Positions 1-12,407 of a stretch of 64,000 nt of DNA are shown here, one piece after another (position 1 is the first letter of the stretch; every line of letters starts with the position of its first letter). The position numbers and the translations under genes are program-made. Source of the stretch: JAFLCM01 sp964510955 (GTDB lineage Bacteria > Planctomycetota > Phycisphaerae > Phycisphaerales > UBA1924); contig CAZEDW010000005.1 in the NCBI GenBank assembly GCA_964510955.1, positions 1 to 64,000 on the forward strand, written 5' to 3'. The notes under the pieces were generated by a model, which did no database searches, was not told where the DNA came from, and was given only the letters and a program-made list of their open reading frames with translations.

Positions 1-5
1 GGACA

Positions 6-1451
6 TCAGGCGCCGCCCAAACCCGGGGGCGTGCTGTCGGCCGCCTCGGGGCACAGCTTCTGGCCCGCGATCGCCGCCAGCATCCGATCGCGCACCGCGC
101 GCACCGTTTCGCCGGAGCCGCCGGCTTCTGTCTGGCCCGGCGCGGGGGTCAGCTCGAATCCGGCGCGCACAACGTGATCCAGGCTGATCGTCTCGGGCGG
201 GCGCGCGAGCGCCCACGCCTCGTCGTCCTGCGTCCGGCTGACGCGGTGCACCAGCCCCGCGCGGTGCAGCGTCCGCAGCAGTTGCTCGGCCAGGTTCTCG
301 GGGATGCGCGTCTCGCGCGACACCTGGTCCAGCGCCAGCGATTCACCCCTGGCGAAAGCACCGGCGAGGGCCCGCATGACCGCCACCGTCGCCGTCGGAT
401 CGACCGTGTTGATCTGGCCGGCGCGGTCACGCTGGCGCAGCCGCGCCTCCCCCACGGTCTGGATGGTCCACGCAACCTCAAGCCCCAGCAGCACGACGTG
501 CCAGGTGCAGTAGAGCCAGAACAGCAGGATCGGGACAAGCGCCAGCGGGCCGTAGACCTCGAGCTGACCCCCGGCGGTCTTGCGGATGAACAGCACCAGC
601 AGCCCCTTGCCCGCCTCCCAAAGCACCGCCGCCACCAGAGCCCCGACGGCGGCGGTGCGGATCCGCACCCGCGTATTGGGCATCCGCGTGTACGCCACCA
701 GCAGCAGTAGCCACACGATCCCGATCTTGCCCAGCGATTGAAGCGGGCTCCCCGCCCACGCCGCCCAACCCGGGAGGCGGTTGGTGGCGTCGATCCACAC
801 CCGGCTGATGGCCACGGTGGCGCCAACCCCCAGCGAGCCGAGGGTCAGGATGGTCCAGTAGTTGGTGAAGCGGCTGGTCCATCGGCGCCCCTGCGCCGCC
901 AGGCACACCGTGTTGAAGCTCTGCTCGACCTGGACCAGCAGGCTGATGGCCGCGTACACGAAAACCAGCACGCTGATGGCGGTGATCGCGCTGTAGTTCA
1001 GCCCCGTGAACCGCTGGACGGTGTTGCTCACCCACTGCTCGACGAGCTGGCCCACCACCACCTGCGACTGCTCCTGCGTCAGGGCGCCGCCAGCCCCGGC
1101 CGCGTCCGCGCCGGCCGCCCCGGGCGCGCCCTCGGAAAGCGTCAGCTTGTTGAAGCCCAGGAAGTCCGATGCGGACTCGAACGCCGAGCGAATCCCGTGC
1201 TCCCCGTAAAAGCTGCGGGCCACGACCAGCGCCAGCACCAGCACCGGGACGGCGGAGAAAAGCGTCCGGTAGGCCAGCGCCGCGGCCATCAACGGCGCGT
1301 TGTCGCGCACGAGCTGACGCCACCCGTGGCGGGCCAAATCATACGAATAGACCACCAGGCGCTGAAGCCGGTCGAGCTCCTCCTCGGGATGGGCGATCCC
1401 GTGACCCAGTCGCTGGGCCAGCCGGCGCGCGCTCTGGACGGCGCGACTCAC
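6..1451 (-). CDS. YihY/BrkB-family inner membrane protein
   Basis: This is a polytopic membrane protein of the YihY (UPF0761, once called RNase BN) family, whose function is not settled. The family core shows as about six hydrophobic segments between roughly residues 50 and 335, opening with the motif LMAAALAYRTLFSAVP. The last 130 residues look like a cytoplasmic winged-helix tail (about 350-430), common in long YihY proteins. The GTG at 1451 is preferred over the TTG three bases upstream because it overlaps the stop of the pseudouridine synthase gene as GTGA, implying translational coupling. The stop lies at the left edge of the window, so the protein is complete. Confidence 0.9.
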   Translation of the reverse strand: MSRAVQSARRLAQRLGHGIAHPEEELDRLQRLVVYSYDLARHGWRQLVRDNAPLMAAALAYRTLFSAVPVLVLALVVARSFYGEHGIRSAFESASDFLGFNKLTLSEGAPGAAGADAAGAGGALTQEQSQVVVGQLVEQWVSNTVQRFTGLNYSAITAISVLVFVYAAISLLVQVEQSFNTVCLAAQGRRWTSRFTNYWTILTLGSLGVGATVAISRVWIDATNRLPGWAAWAGSPLQSLGKIGIVWLLLLVAYTRMPNTRVRIRTAAVGALVAAVLWEAGKGLLVLFIRKTAGGQLEVYGPLALVPILLFWLYCTWHVVLLGLEVAWTIQTVGEARLRQRDRAGQINTVDPTATVAVMRALAGAFARGESLALDQVSRETRIPENLAEQLLRTLHRAGLVHRVSRTQDDEAWALARPPETISLDHVVRAGFELTPAPGQTEAGGSGETVRAVRDRMLAAIAGQKLCPEAADSTPPGLGGA

Positions 1452-2536
1452 CAAACGCCGTCTCCGGCGAGCTCGTCGTCATCGTCGATCCGCGCGGCGC
1501 CGGAACCAGCGCCGCTCGGCAGGATCAGGTTCACGCCGTCGTCGGTCCGCGCGGGCCCCCTGGACTTGCTGTCCCTCTTGGCCGGGGCCTTGGCCAGGCC
1601 CACGGCGACGCGGAGCGCCTTCAGCTCCTCGCGCGTCAGCTCACGCCACTTGCCCATGGCCACGCCGCGGAGGCTGAGCGGCCCCATCCGGACATGCACG
1701 AGCTTCTTCACCAGGCAGCCGGCTTTCCCCAGCATCAGCCGCACCTGCCGGTTGCGTCCTTCGCTCAGCGTGATCTCGATAACCGAGCGGTCCTTCGCGG
1801 CCTTGATGAGCGAAAGCTTCACACCGCCGGTGCGGGTCGCCCCCGCCAACCTCCCGGCCTTGCGCTCCGCGAGCGAGATGCTCTTCTCCAGCTCCGCGAC
1901 CGAGTCCTCCGTCAGCCCGCCGCGGACCAGCGCGCGGTAGCTCTTGTGCACGCCGTAGCGCGGGTGCGTGAGCCGGTTCGCCAGCTCGCCGTCGTTGGTC
2001 AGAAGAAGCAGGCCCATCGTGTCATAGTCCAGGCGTCCGACCGGGTACAGCCTGGCGCCCGACGGGTGCTGCACGCCGTCGGCGACGGTCTTGCGGCCCT
2101 CCGGGTCGCTCAGCGTGCTGACCATGTGGCGCGGCTTGTAGTACATGACGTACAACTGCCGCTCGGCGAGCGGCAGAACCTGGCCCTCGACGCTGATCAC
2201 GTCCGTCGCCGGGTCCACCCACGCCGGGAGCCGGTTGACCACCCGCTTGTTCACGTGCACGCGGCCCTGCTCGATGAGCTGCTCGCACAGCCGCCGCGAA
2301 CCCACGCCCGCCGCCGCCATCACCTTCTGCAGCCGCACGCCCCCCCCACTCTCCGGCGCGGCATCATCAGGCGGCTCGATGAAGTTGACGGATTCGGCGC
2401 CGCGCTTGGGCCGCCGCGCTGGCGGGCGCTCCGCCCCGGAACCCCGGGTCATGTCGCGCCGGGCCGTGGTTCCTCGGCGCTTGGTGCCGCGCGTCCGGGT
2501 GTGCGGGGCCGCTGGTTTTCGCCGGGGAGGGGGCAT
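1448..2536 (-). CDS. RsuA/RluB-family rRNA pseudouridine synthase
   Basis: This enzyme isomerises a specific uridine in ribosomal RNA to pseudouridine. After a basic, probably disordered N-terminus (residues 1-60) comes an S4 RNA-binding domain (about 67-112, VRLQKVMAAAGVGSRR). The catalytic domain carries GRLDYDTMGLLLLTNDGE, with the predicted nucleophile at D170. The start at 2536 is the ATG of MPPPRRKP; the longer open frame upstream has no family similarity. It is the first gene of a two-gene operon with the YihY gene, overlapping it by four bases. RluB and RsuA cannot be told apart from the sequence alone, so no symbol is given. Confidence 0.93.
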   Translation of the reverse strand: MPPPRRKPAAPHTRTRGTKRRGTTARRDMTRGSGAERPPARRPKRGAESVNFIEPPDDAAPESGGGVRLQKVMAAAGVGSRRLCEQLIEQGRVHVNKRVVNRLPAWVDPATDVISVEGQVLPLAERQLYVMYYKPRHMVSTLSDPEGRKTVADGVQHPSGARLYPVGRLDYDTMGLLLLTNDGELANRLTHPRYGVHKSYRALVRGGLTEDSVAELEKSISLAERKAGRLAGATRTGGVKLSLIKAAKDRSVIEITLSEGRNRQVRLMLGKAGCLVKKLVHVRMGPLSLRGVAMGKWRELTREELKALRVAVGLAKAPAKRDSKSRGPARTDDGVNLILPSGAGSGAARIDDDDELAGDGVW

Positions 2537-2747
2537 CAGACGATTGTACGGGCACAACACCGAACGCGGCTCGCTCACCCATGTCGGCGACCGAGATGGG
2601 CCGCACAAGGCCCGGGCTGCTCCCGTCCCGTCACGCCTCAACCATCAGGCCGCGTGCTCCGAGCGCCTCCGCGTCTCCCGCGAACAAGCCCGGCGCCTCG
2701 CCGCGCTAGACTCCCCGTCACCCCGCGGCACTCAAGACGGACCTGCA

Positions 2748-3392
2748 ATGCCCAGCCTCGCCGGAATCGGCACCATCGAACTTCTCGTCGCCACCAGCAA
2801 CCCGCACAAGCTCACGGAACTCCGGGCGATCTTCGCGCCGCTGGGGATCACCGCACTGGGCCTGGACTCGCTCGGCCGGCAGCTCCCCGAGCCCTATGAG
2901 GATGGCAGTACCTTCGAGGAAAACGCCGCCAAGAAGGCACTGAGCTACGCGTTCCTCGCCGAGCGCGTCTGCCTCGCCGATGACTCGGGCCTCGAGGTCG
3001 ACGCGCTCAAGGGCGAGCCGGGCGTCCACTCGGCCTACTGGGCGGGGCGCGGCGAGGACCGCGCCGCGCGCGACGCCGCCAACAACCTCAGGCTCATCGC
3101 CGAGATGGACGGCGTGGCGGCCGCCAACCGCGCCGCGCGCTATGTCTGCTGCATGGCCCTGGCAGCCCCCGATGGGCGCCTCCTGGCCACCAGCCGCGGC
3201 GAGATGCCCGGGCGCGTCACGCTGCGACAGCCGCGAGGACGCAACGGCTTCGGCTACGACCCGTTGATCGAGCTCGCCGACGGTCGAACCGTCGCGGAGC
3301 TGCCCGACGACGAGAAAAACAAGCTGAGCCACCGCGCCGCCGCCGCCCGAGCCATCGCGCCGAAGGTGGCGGAACTGCTCCGCGCCAAGTAG
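2748..3392 (+). CDS. rdgB: RdgB/HAM1 non-canonical purine NTP pyrophosphatase
   Basis: This house-cleaning enzyme hydrolyses ITP, dITP and XTP to monophosphates and so keeps deaminated purines out of DNA and RNA. The 214-residue length is normal for the family. Visible motifs are TSNPHKLTEL near the N-terminus, the metal-binding stretch LADDSGLEVDAL, FGYDPL and the C-terminal SHRAAAARA. The open frame extends far upstream, but homology begins at the ATG at 2748. A possible -10 element, TAGACT, lies about 40 bases upstream. The gene converges with holA. Confidence 0.95.
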   Translation: MPSLAGIGTIELLVATSNPHKLTELRAIFAPLGITALGLDSLGRQLPEPYEDGSTFEENAAKKALSYAFLAERVCLADDSGLEVDALKGEPGVHSAYWAGRGEDRAARDAANNLRLIAEMDGVAAANRAARYVCCMALAAPDGRLLATSRGEMPGRVTLRQPRGRNGFGYDPLIELADGRTVAELPDDEKNKLSHRAAAARAIAPKVAELLRAK

Positions 3393-3414
3393 GGCTCAAC
3401 GTGTTCCCGCGTGC

Positions 3415-4503
3415 CTACAGCTTGAGCGCCTCGACGAACTCGACAACCAGCGTCTCGATATCGATGTCTTCCTGACCTCGCCCTGTCTTTGCCGCCACGT
3501 CGGCATCAACCGACCTGGCGAGCAACCGCGCCATGCGGTCCGGCGCCAGCCGAGGCCCGAGGGCCTGGACCCTCTGGTTGAGCCCAAAGTCACGCACCCA
3601 GTTCACCTTCGCGACGACGCCGGCGGGGATGCCCTGGGCAGCGCCCCGGGCATGGGCGTGGAGTTTTCTCGCCAGGTCAATGGCCGCGAACCGCAGCATC
3701 ACCTCGTCCACCCGCGACACCTCCATCAGCTCGCGCACCTTCGCCACCGCGACCTCGGCGCTGCCCGACACCAGCGCCGGCTGCAGGTCCCACGCCTCCT
3801 CTTCGCGTGAGACGCCCACAACCTCCTTGATGTGCGCCGTCTCGATCGTGCCACCCGGGCCGACCAGCGCCCCAAGCTTTTCAAGCTCCTGCACCAGCAC
3901 ACCCAGATTCGTCCCGCACCGGCTCACCAGGTAGTCCGCCGCCTCGCGCGAGATCTCGCACGACAGCCTGTCTTTGGCCCGCCTGATCAGCGCGGTCGCT
4001 GCCAAGGCGGGCGTGGGTGATTCGCACGCCTCGACCACCCCCACGCCCGGGATCAACGCGTCGATCTTCCCCGGCCGCCAGGAATGCGCCCGCAGCACCA
4101 GGGTCGCGCCATCGGTGGGGTTCTTGATGTAGCCCTCCACCAGCTCGCGCTTGCTCTGGCGCGCGGGGGCTCGCCGACCGCCGGGCCTGGGCGCGCTGGG
4201 GCCCGCGGCCTCGTCATCATCGACCTCCAGGAGCCACTGGTCGGCGTTCTCAACCACCACCAGCTTGTGCTGCGCCATCAGACCGAAGCTGCGGCACTCG
4301 TCCAGCACGTCGGCGATCTGGGCGTTGATCCCGTCGAAGCGGATCACCTCAACAGGCACGCCGGTCTTCTCGACCGCGTCCTTCAGCCGGTCGGTATACG
4401 CCGCGCGAAGGTAGGCGTCCTCGCCCTTGAACAGCGCGACGCGGACCCGCGGACCGTAGGGGATCGCGGGTGCATCGTCGGATTTGGCGGGGCGTTTGGC
4501 CAT
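3415..4503 (-). CDS. holA: DNA polymerase III subunit delta
   Basis: This is the delta subunit of the clamp loader, which opens the beta sliding clamp. The 362-residue protein has the expected layout: an N-terminal Rossmann-like part (VRVALFKGEDAYLRAAYTDR; then LDECRSFGLMAQHKLVVVEN), a central part with KLGALVGPGGTIETAHIKEV, and a helical C-terminal collar domain. The start is set at MAKRPAKSDD (ATG at 4503); the 74 codons before it do not look coding. A basic linker rich in Arg and Pro lies around residues 100-120. It converges on rdgB with a 22-base gap. Confidence 0.9.
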   Translation of the reverse strand: MAKRPAKSDDAPAIPYGPRVRVALFKGEDAYLRAAYTDRLKDAVEKTGVPVEVIRFDGINAQIADVLDECRSFGLMAQHKLVVVENADQWLLEVDDDEAAGPSAPRPGGRRAPARQSKRELVEGYIKNPTDGATLVLRAHSWRPGKIDALIPGVGVVEACESPTPALAATALIRRAKDRLSCEISREAADYLVSRCGTNLGVLVQELEKLGALVGPGGTIETAHIKEVVGVSREEEAWDLQPALVSGSAEVAVAKVRELMEVSRVDEVMLRFAAIDLARKLHAHARGAAQGIPAGVVAKVNWVRDFGLNQRVQALGPRLAPDRMARLLARSVDADVAAKTGRGQEDIDIETLVVEFVEALKL

Positions 4504-4658
4504 TGGGGAGTTTCCGTTCAACTCTGGACGACGCCATCGTAACGCGGACTGTGGCCCCAGGCCCGGATAACTCCCCTTCCTTCGCAACGATAACCACACC
4601 GACCCTTCGCACCCAGGAAGTGGTCTCGCGCACGCGCCGCCCGGGCGCACCGGCGCGG

Positions 4659-4664
4659 TATACT
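4659..4664 (+). promoter_or_regulatory. -10-like hexamer at leaderless spacing
   Basis: TATACT ends six bases before the ATG at 4671. That spacing would put the transcription start at or within a base or two of the start codon. No convincing -35 is visible. Confidence 0.55.
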
Positions 4665-4670
4665 CGACCC

Positions 4671-4985
4671 ATGCGGACGACCGGCCCGTCCATCCCGTTC
4701 TTCGCCGCCCGCGCCTACGGCGCAACCCAGGCCCAGGCGCCGCGCACCCGCACGACCGATGCGCCGGCGGGCAACCGCGCCGACTCGTTCCAGCCGAGCT
4801 TCACACGCACGCCCACCGGCGCCCAGCGCCTGGTGGCCGCGGTGGTCCCCGGCGGCATCGATTTCTCCGGCGACACCGCCCAGCCCTCGGCATCCGGCGC
4901 ACTGCCCATGTACCGCCGTCCCGCCGACAAGAACGCCGCCGCAACGTCGGTGGCCGCCGGACGGATCATCGACGTCCGCGGGTGA
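4671..4985 (+). CDS. small proline-rich protein of unknown function
   Basis: I do not recognise this 104-residue protein. The first half is low-complexity, rich in Ala, Thr, Pro and Arg, and likely disordered. The second half looks folded and conserved in style (QRLVAAVVPGGIDFSGD, then LPMYRRPADKNAAATSVAAG). There is no signal peptide or membrane segment. The ATG at 4671 is chosen because a TATACT hexamer sits six bases upstream, and because the upstream codons overlap the opposite-strand holA start. It stands alone, divergent from holA. Confidence 0.65.
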   Translation: MRTTGPSIPFFAARAYGATQAQAPRTRTTDAPAGNRADSFQPSFTRTPTGAQRLVAAVVPGGIDFSGDTAQPSASGALPMYRRPADKNAAATSVAAGRIIDVRG

Positions 4986-5087
4986 GCTTCCGCAAGGCCG
5001 AGCCGCGGCGGTGCGCCCCATTTCGGCTCCGCCACCGCGCTGTCCGGCTATGCTTCACGGGCTGGTGGAGGAGACTGGAGGAGAACC

Positions 5088-5819
5088 ATGAAGTCTGGCG
5101 TTGCCTGTGTTCTGCTGGCGTTCGCGACGCCCTCCGTGGCACGCGCTGCCGTGCAGGTGTATTGCTCGGAGGCGGCATGGACGAGCGCGACAACGAACCC
5201 AACGGCGCTGACGGACTTCGAGGAGTCCTTCTGGCTGCACAACACGCCCCTGAGCGGGCCGCAGGCGCACCCTGGCTTCACTATCGAGGGATTCGCGGGC
5301 GCGCCGGTTCCGAATATTGACATCGGCCTGTTCGGTCCGCCCGGCGTGACGAGCAATGTGTGCGTGGCCAACGGTGACGAAAACATCGACGTGACCCCGC
5401 AGACGGCGCGGACCGCGTTCGCGTACGACGTGTTCGTCAACGGCCTGGGCCCCGCGACGATCACGGCGTACGACGCGGCGGGCGCGGTGCTGGGCACCAC
5501 GCAGGCGCCGACGTCGTACGTGGGCTTCCTCGGCCTGACATCGGGCACGCCGATCGCGCGGGTGAAGTTTGTATCCACCGAGGGGGCGCTGGTGGACGCG
5601 GGGTTCGACAACGTGCGAACCGCCGACCGAGTCCCGCCGGAGTGCCCGGGGGATTTCAACGGGGACGGCGTGGTCAACACGTCGGACCTGACCCTGCTCT
5701 TGGCACGGTTCGGCTCGAGCGTGACGCCGGGCTCGGCCGGTGACATGAACGGCGACGGCGTGGTCACCACGCCCGACCTGACGGCGTTCCTGATAAGGTT
5801 CGGCGCGGCGTGTCCGTGA
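5088..5819 (+). CDS. secreted protein with C-terminal dockerin-like module
   Basis: This 243-residue exported protein has a signal peptide (about residues 1-19, ending near ARA). A roughly 160-residue body follows that looks like a beta-sandwich (FEESFWLHNTPLSGPQAHPG; ITAYDAAGAVLG), as in secreted proteins that clear the outer membrane. The last 60 residues hold two calcium-loop repeats, DFNGDGVVNTSDL and DMNGDGVVTTPDL, framed by a Cys before the first and a terminal Cys-Pro. Translation is set by a strong GGAGGAGA Shine-Dalgarno sequence; a TATGCT at 5049 may be the -10. The role of the body is unknown. Confidence 0.85.
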   Translation: MKSGVACVLLAFATPSVARAAVQVYCSEAAWTSATTNPTALTDFEESFWLHNTPLSGPQAHPGFTIEGFAGAPVPNIDIGLFGPPGVTSNVCVANGDENIDVTPQTARTAFAYDVFVNGLGPATITAYDAAGAVLGTTQAPTSYVGFLGLTSGTPIARVKFVSTEGALVDAGFDNVRTADRVPPECPGDFNGDGVVNTSDLTLLLARFGSSVTPGSAGDMNGDGVVTTPDLTAFLIRFGAACP

Positions 5820-5986
5820 GGCGCACCGGATCAAGCGCGACGCGTACCTACCTCATCCAGGATGGAGCCAGAAGGCGAGCCTTCCGCGGTTTCGTACGGT
5901 TTGATCTGGAGATGAAGAGAAACACTTGCGGGCAAGCCGCAGGTAGCACCCGCACTCAATCTCACCCGGCCGGGCGCCGCCGTGCC

Positions 5987-7672
5987 TTACGGGCACGCCA
6001 CCCCGAACAGCCCCAGGAACGCCGTCAGGTCGTTGGTGTTCACCACGCCGTCGCCGTTCATGTCACCGGCCGAGCCCGGCGTCACGCTCGAGCCAAACTG
6101 CCCCAGGAGCACCGTCAGGTCCGCCGTGTTGCGGGCGTGATCGTTCGTGAAATCTCCCGGGCACTGCGGCGGCGGGATGGTGCCGAAACTGAAACTCGAC
6201 GGCGACGACGACGTCTGCCCCTGCCCGTTCACCGCCGTCACACCCCAGTAATACGTCTGCCCCGCGCTCAGCGCACCGCCGCTCACGCTGTAGCTCGTTG
6301 AAACCAGCCCGCTCGCCGAATCAACCACGGTCGTCAGCCCGGGGTCCGTCGCCACCTTCACGCTGTACGTGACGGCGTTGGCCGAACTCCCCCATGTCAG
6401 CGTCGGCGAAAGCGAGACATTGGTGGCACCGTTGGAGGGCGCGAGCAGCGCAAACGCTCCGGGCACGGGCGGCGCCGCCAGCGGCATGATGAAGTCGGCC
6501 ACCACCGGCCGGTGGTCCCCCGCCGTCGTCGTCGCGCCGACCCCACCGCCGGTGAACCCCGTCAGCTCCGGCGGCATCCCCCCCGCAGGGATCGACGGCG
6601 TGTAGAACACAAAGATCCTGCGCACGCCCGCCACGCTGTCCTGCCACAGCAGGTAGTCGTCCTTGTACTGCGTCGAACTCGGCGAAGACTGCTGCGTCGT
6701 CGGGCTGTTGGTGAAAAGGTCCCGCGCGTCGTCAAACGTCGCGTCCGAGCGGTCCTTGTCGCAGCCGTCAGTCCCGCCGTCGGTCGGGCCCCGGGTGATC
6801 CACTCGGCGGGGCCGCGACGATGCTCCGCGGCGAAGCTCTCGTTCAGGTCGCCGCCCAGGAAATACGCCGAGTTGGGGCCCAGGACCGACGTGGGCCGGG
6901 GCGACATGACGACGTGGTTCCGCGGGTCGGGCACGCTCCCGCCGGCGCCGTTGTAGAGGTAGTCCATGTAATACGCGATGTTCTGGGCAGCGGTAAGCCG
7001 TTGCGCAAGATCCCCGCTGGCGCCCCCGGATTTCAGGTGCAGGCACGCCATCACCATGTCGCCGGCGTACGTCGCGTCGGGCAGGTCGATCTCTGCGTGA
7101 GCCATCCCGCGGATGCCCCCGTTGCCGCCCGGTGCGTACAGGTCTGCGGTGATCGTAAAGTCGCTGTAGGTGCTCACCCCGTCGCCGTTCAGATCGGCGA
7201 ACGGGTACCGGCTCAGAATCACGTTGCGGTTGAACCCGTCGTTCGCGCTCGAGACGAACACATACGGCAGGTCATAGACCGGCGCGTACTTCTGCACCCA
7301 GCTGGTGATGGCGGTGTTCTCGTGGAACGAATCGGTCCCGCCGTGAAGGAACATGCTGACGGCGCTGGTGAGCTGCGCGACGGTGTCGATGGTCGAGCCT
7401 GTGCCCTGCCCCGAGTTATCGCCGCACTCCTGCATGATGAGCACGTCTGGCTTGAGCGCTGCGATCGTCCGCGCCAGCGCGCACCAGTCGTTGGTCCCCT
7501 CGACCTTGTTGTTCGTCGAGCAGATGTCGTCGTGCACGTTGTAGGTCATGATCCGCAGGTCGGTAGCGACGCTCTTGCCCCACTGGCCCGCGTTGGGGTT
7601 CCACTGGGCACCGGCCAAGCCGCCGCACGAGAGCCAAGCCGCAACGCTGAAAAGACCGATCCGCCGAGTCAT
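5987..7672 (-). CDS. secreted endonuclease/exonuclease/phosphatase-fold protein with FN3-like and dockerin-like modules
   Basis: A signal peptide (about 1-22) precedes an EEP-fold catalytic domain at about 30-395. Its signatures are LRIMTYNVHDD, the metal-ligand Glu in LIMQECGD, GGDLNESF and the closing GDHRPVVADF. Such enzymes cut phosphodiester bonds in nucleic acids or act on related phosphates; the substrate here is unknown. An FN3-like module (about 400-500, ending TYYWGVTAVNGQGQ) and a two-repeat dockerin-like tail ending VACP follow. The ATG at 7672 is supported by GGAG eight bases upstream. The same FN3-dockerin cassette recurs in the paralog pair at 26533 and 28071. Confidence 0.88.
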   Translation of the reverse strand: MTRRIGLFSVAAWLSCGGLAGAQWNPNAGQWGKSVATDLRIMTYNVHDDICSTNNKVEGTNDWCALARTIAALKPDVLIMQECGDNSGQGTGSTIDTVAQLTSAVSMFLHGGTDSFHENTAITSWVQKYAPVYDLPYVFVSSANDGFNRNVILSRYPFADLNGDGVSTYSDFTITADLYAPGGNGGIRGMAHAEIDLPDATYAGDMVMACLHLKSGGASGDLAQRLTAAQNIAYYMDYLYNGAGGSVPDPRNHVVMSPRPTSVLGPNSAYFLGGDLNESFAAEHRRGPAEWITRGPTDGGTDGCDKDRSDATFDDARDLFTNSPTTQQSSPSSTQYKDDYLLWQDSVAGVRRIFVFYTPSIPAGGMPPELTGFTGGGVGATTTAGDHRPVVADFIMPLAAPPVPGAFALLAPSNGATNVSLSPTLTWGSSANAVTYSVKVATDPGLTTVVDSASGLVSTSYSVSGGALSAGQTYYWGVTAVNGQGQTSSSPSSFSFGTIPPPQCPGDFTNDHARNTADLTVLLGQFGSSVTPGSAGDMNGDGVVNTNDLTAFLGLFGVACP

Positions 7673-8174
7673 TCCGGGCTCCTTCAGGAAATCTTCACAA
7701 TCCAACCATCGAGTATGACCGGCCCATGACACGCCGCAATGCCGACGGCGGTAAATCAGCGGGTTTGAGCGGTCAAGGTGGTTGATCCGAGCCGACCACA
7801 ATCGGGCGTGCAGGCTCGGCTCCGCGGCGCGAAAATGCAGCGACTGCCCCCAAAGGAAGTACCGCTCAGACCCAACATCTGCCGACCAAGCCCCTCGGCC
7901 GACCGCACCGGGCCCACCCAGCCGACAATTTCAAGCCGCAAACCCAGCAGCCACAGGTGTTTGGGAAAAACTCGCAGATTCCTTTGAAACAGCGCTTGCA
8001 CCACCCCACAAACGTATCGGACCTTTACACGGTCAGGGCAGCGCGTCGCGGCGGTCAGCCGCTCTCACACGCTGAGCCGCCGCCACGAACGCGGAGCACT
8101 CATCCCCGCTGGAGAAGCGCCAACCGACGGGGACACCCGACTCACGGCGCGAGAAAGAGGACAAGGAGAAAGCC
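7673..8174. other. divergent intergenic region
   Basis: About 500 bases separate two divergent secreted-protein genes. Apart from the Shine-Dalgarno sequences of the flanking genes (AAGGAGAA on the right), I see no open frame with coding character, no clear repeat and no convincing promoter. It probably holds both promoters. Confidence 0.5.
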
Positions 8175-9191
8175 ATGAAGAATCTGATCTCGAAGCTGGT
8201 TGCTGTCGCCGCGGTGTGCGGCGCCGTCGCCTCGGCGTCGGCCCAGACCGTCTACCCCATCGCCTTTGCCAGCTTCAAGTGGAACCAGGCGTGGACGGCG
8301 CCGCGTGCGACGTTTACCTCGAAGGTGACGGCGTGCGCCCAACCCGCGCCCGCTCCCGCCGTCGCCGCCGACGATTGGTTGTGTACCAAGCCCGGCCCGA
8401 TTATCCGCATCGGCTGGTGGGGTTGGCTCCGCACCACCGCCCAAGCTCAGCGCCGGTACTACGTCGCGATCTACCCCGACGTGAACTGCCGCCCCGGCAC
8501 CGCCCCGATCTATCAGGCCTGCGTCACCCCCGACGTGGTCAAGCTGGTCGGCAAGGACTGCGATCTCATCCCGGGCACCAACCTGACCCACGACATCTAC
8601 TACCTCTCCGCCAAGCTCCCCGCACCCTACTTCCAGCAGACCGGCACCGCCGCCGCTCCCCAGCACTACTGGCTTCAGATTTCGGAGGATGACTCGGCCT
8701 CGGTCCAGTTCGGCGTCGAGGACTTCCGCTGGGCCGGCCGGCGCCCGCTGCTGGTCTGCCCCGCCGTTCAGTTCAACTCGTCCTTCACCTTCCAGCAGCC
8801 GATCCTCGACCGCTGCGATCAGATCGAGGACGACCTCTCGTTCCGCCTGTACTCCAGCACCATCATCATCGTGAACCCCACCGGCGTCGGCGGTACCACG
8901 CTCCACGCCTCGCTCCTGACCCCCGCCGGCGACGTCGTCGAATCGCGTGACATCACCACCGACCCCAGCGGCCGCTGCGACGTCGACTTCGACGCCCCCG
9001 ACGGCTCCTACCTGCTCGACCTCAGCGGCGCCGGCACCATCCACCGCCGCATCCCCATCACCAAGGCCGAGGGCGTCGAGACCACCGCCAGCTTCTTCGA
9101 TGTCTTCTACGGCGACCTCGACAACGACGGCTTCTGCAACACCAACGATCTCGTGAAGCTCCTCGGCAGCTTCGGCCAGTCGGCCCACTAA
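8175..9191 (+). CDS. secreted protein with single dockerin-like repeat
   Basis: This 338-residue exported protein of unknown function has a signal peptide (about 1-23, ending ASASAQ). A cysteine-containing body follows (several well-spaced Cys between about 55 and 220). Around residues 230-305 is a transthyretin/CnaB-like beta module (LLTPAGDVVESRDITTDPSG). The protein ends in only half of the usual tail, one calcium-loop repeat DLDNDGFCNTNDLVKLLGSF, with no second copy and no Cys-Pro end. An AAGGAG Shine-Dalgarno sequence lies before the ATG. The half-module may be degenerate or may need a partner to complete it. Confidence 0.8.
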   Translation: MKNLISKLVAVAAVCGAVASASAQTVYPIAFASFKWNQAWTAPRATFTSKVTACAQPAPAPAVAADDWLCTKPGPIIRIGWWGWLRTTAQAQRRYYVAIYPDVNCRPGTAPIYQACVTPDVVKLVGKDCDLIPGTNLTHDIYYLSAKLPAPYFQQTGTAAAPQHYWLQISEDDSASVQFGVEDFRWAGRRPLLVCPAVQFNSSFTFQQPILDRCDQIEDDLSFRLYSSTIIIVNPTGVGGTTLHASLLTPAGDVVESRDITTDPSGRCDVDFDAPDGSYLLDLSGAGTIHRRIPITKAEGVETTASFFDVFYGDLDNDGFCNTNDLVKLLGSFGQSAH

Positions 9192-9234
9192 GCCTCCATC
9201 AACGCCAACGAGGCAACCGCCTCACCACCTCAAC

Positions 9235-9269
9235 ACGGGGTCGGGCCCAGCTCGGGTCCGGCCCCGTTT
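9235..9269 (+). terminator. GC-rich hairpin after the 8175-9191 gene
   Basis: A 13-14 bp stem with two mismatches or wobble pairs (ACGGGGTCGGGCCC against GGGTCCGGCCCCGT) closes a five-base loop and is followed by TTTCT. The T tract is short, so termination strength is uncertain. Confidence 0.55.
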
Positions 9270-9401
9270 CTAATTCGGCGATCGCTGCGCGACGCGAACG
9301 GTTCCAGACGCGTCACAACCAGCGTCGCCGCGACTACGATTCCTTCCCTACCCGACACCCCGAGCGCCAAGCCGCTGACCACTTCACCGCGATCCTCCAC
9401 C

Positions 9402-12398
<2,997 letters not shown>

Positions 12399-12407
12399 CA
12401 TTCCCGC

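Noticed and set aside
9192..9401. Glycine riboswitch before gcvP
   Set aside because: No tandem GGAGAG/ACCGAAGGGG-type aptamer pattern is present.
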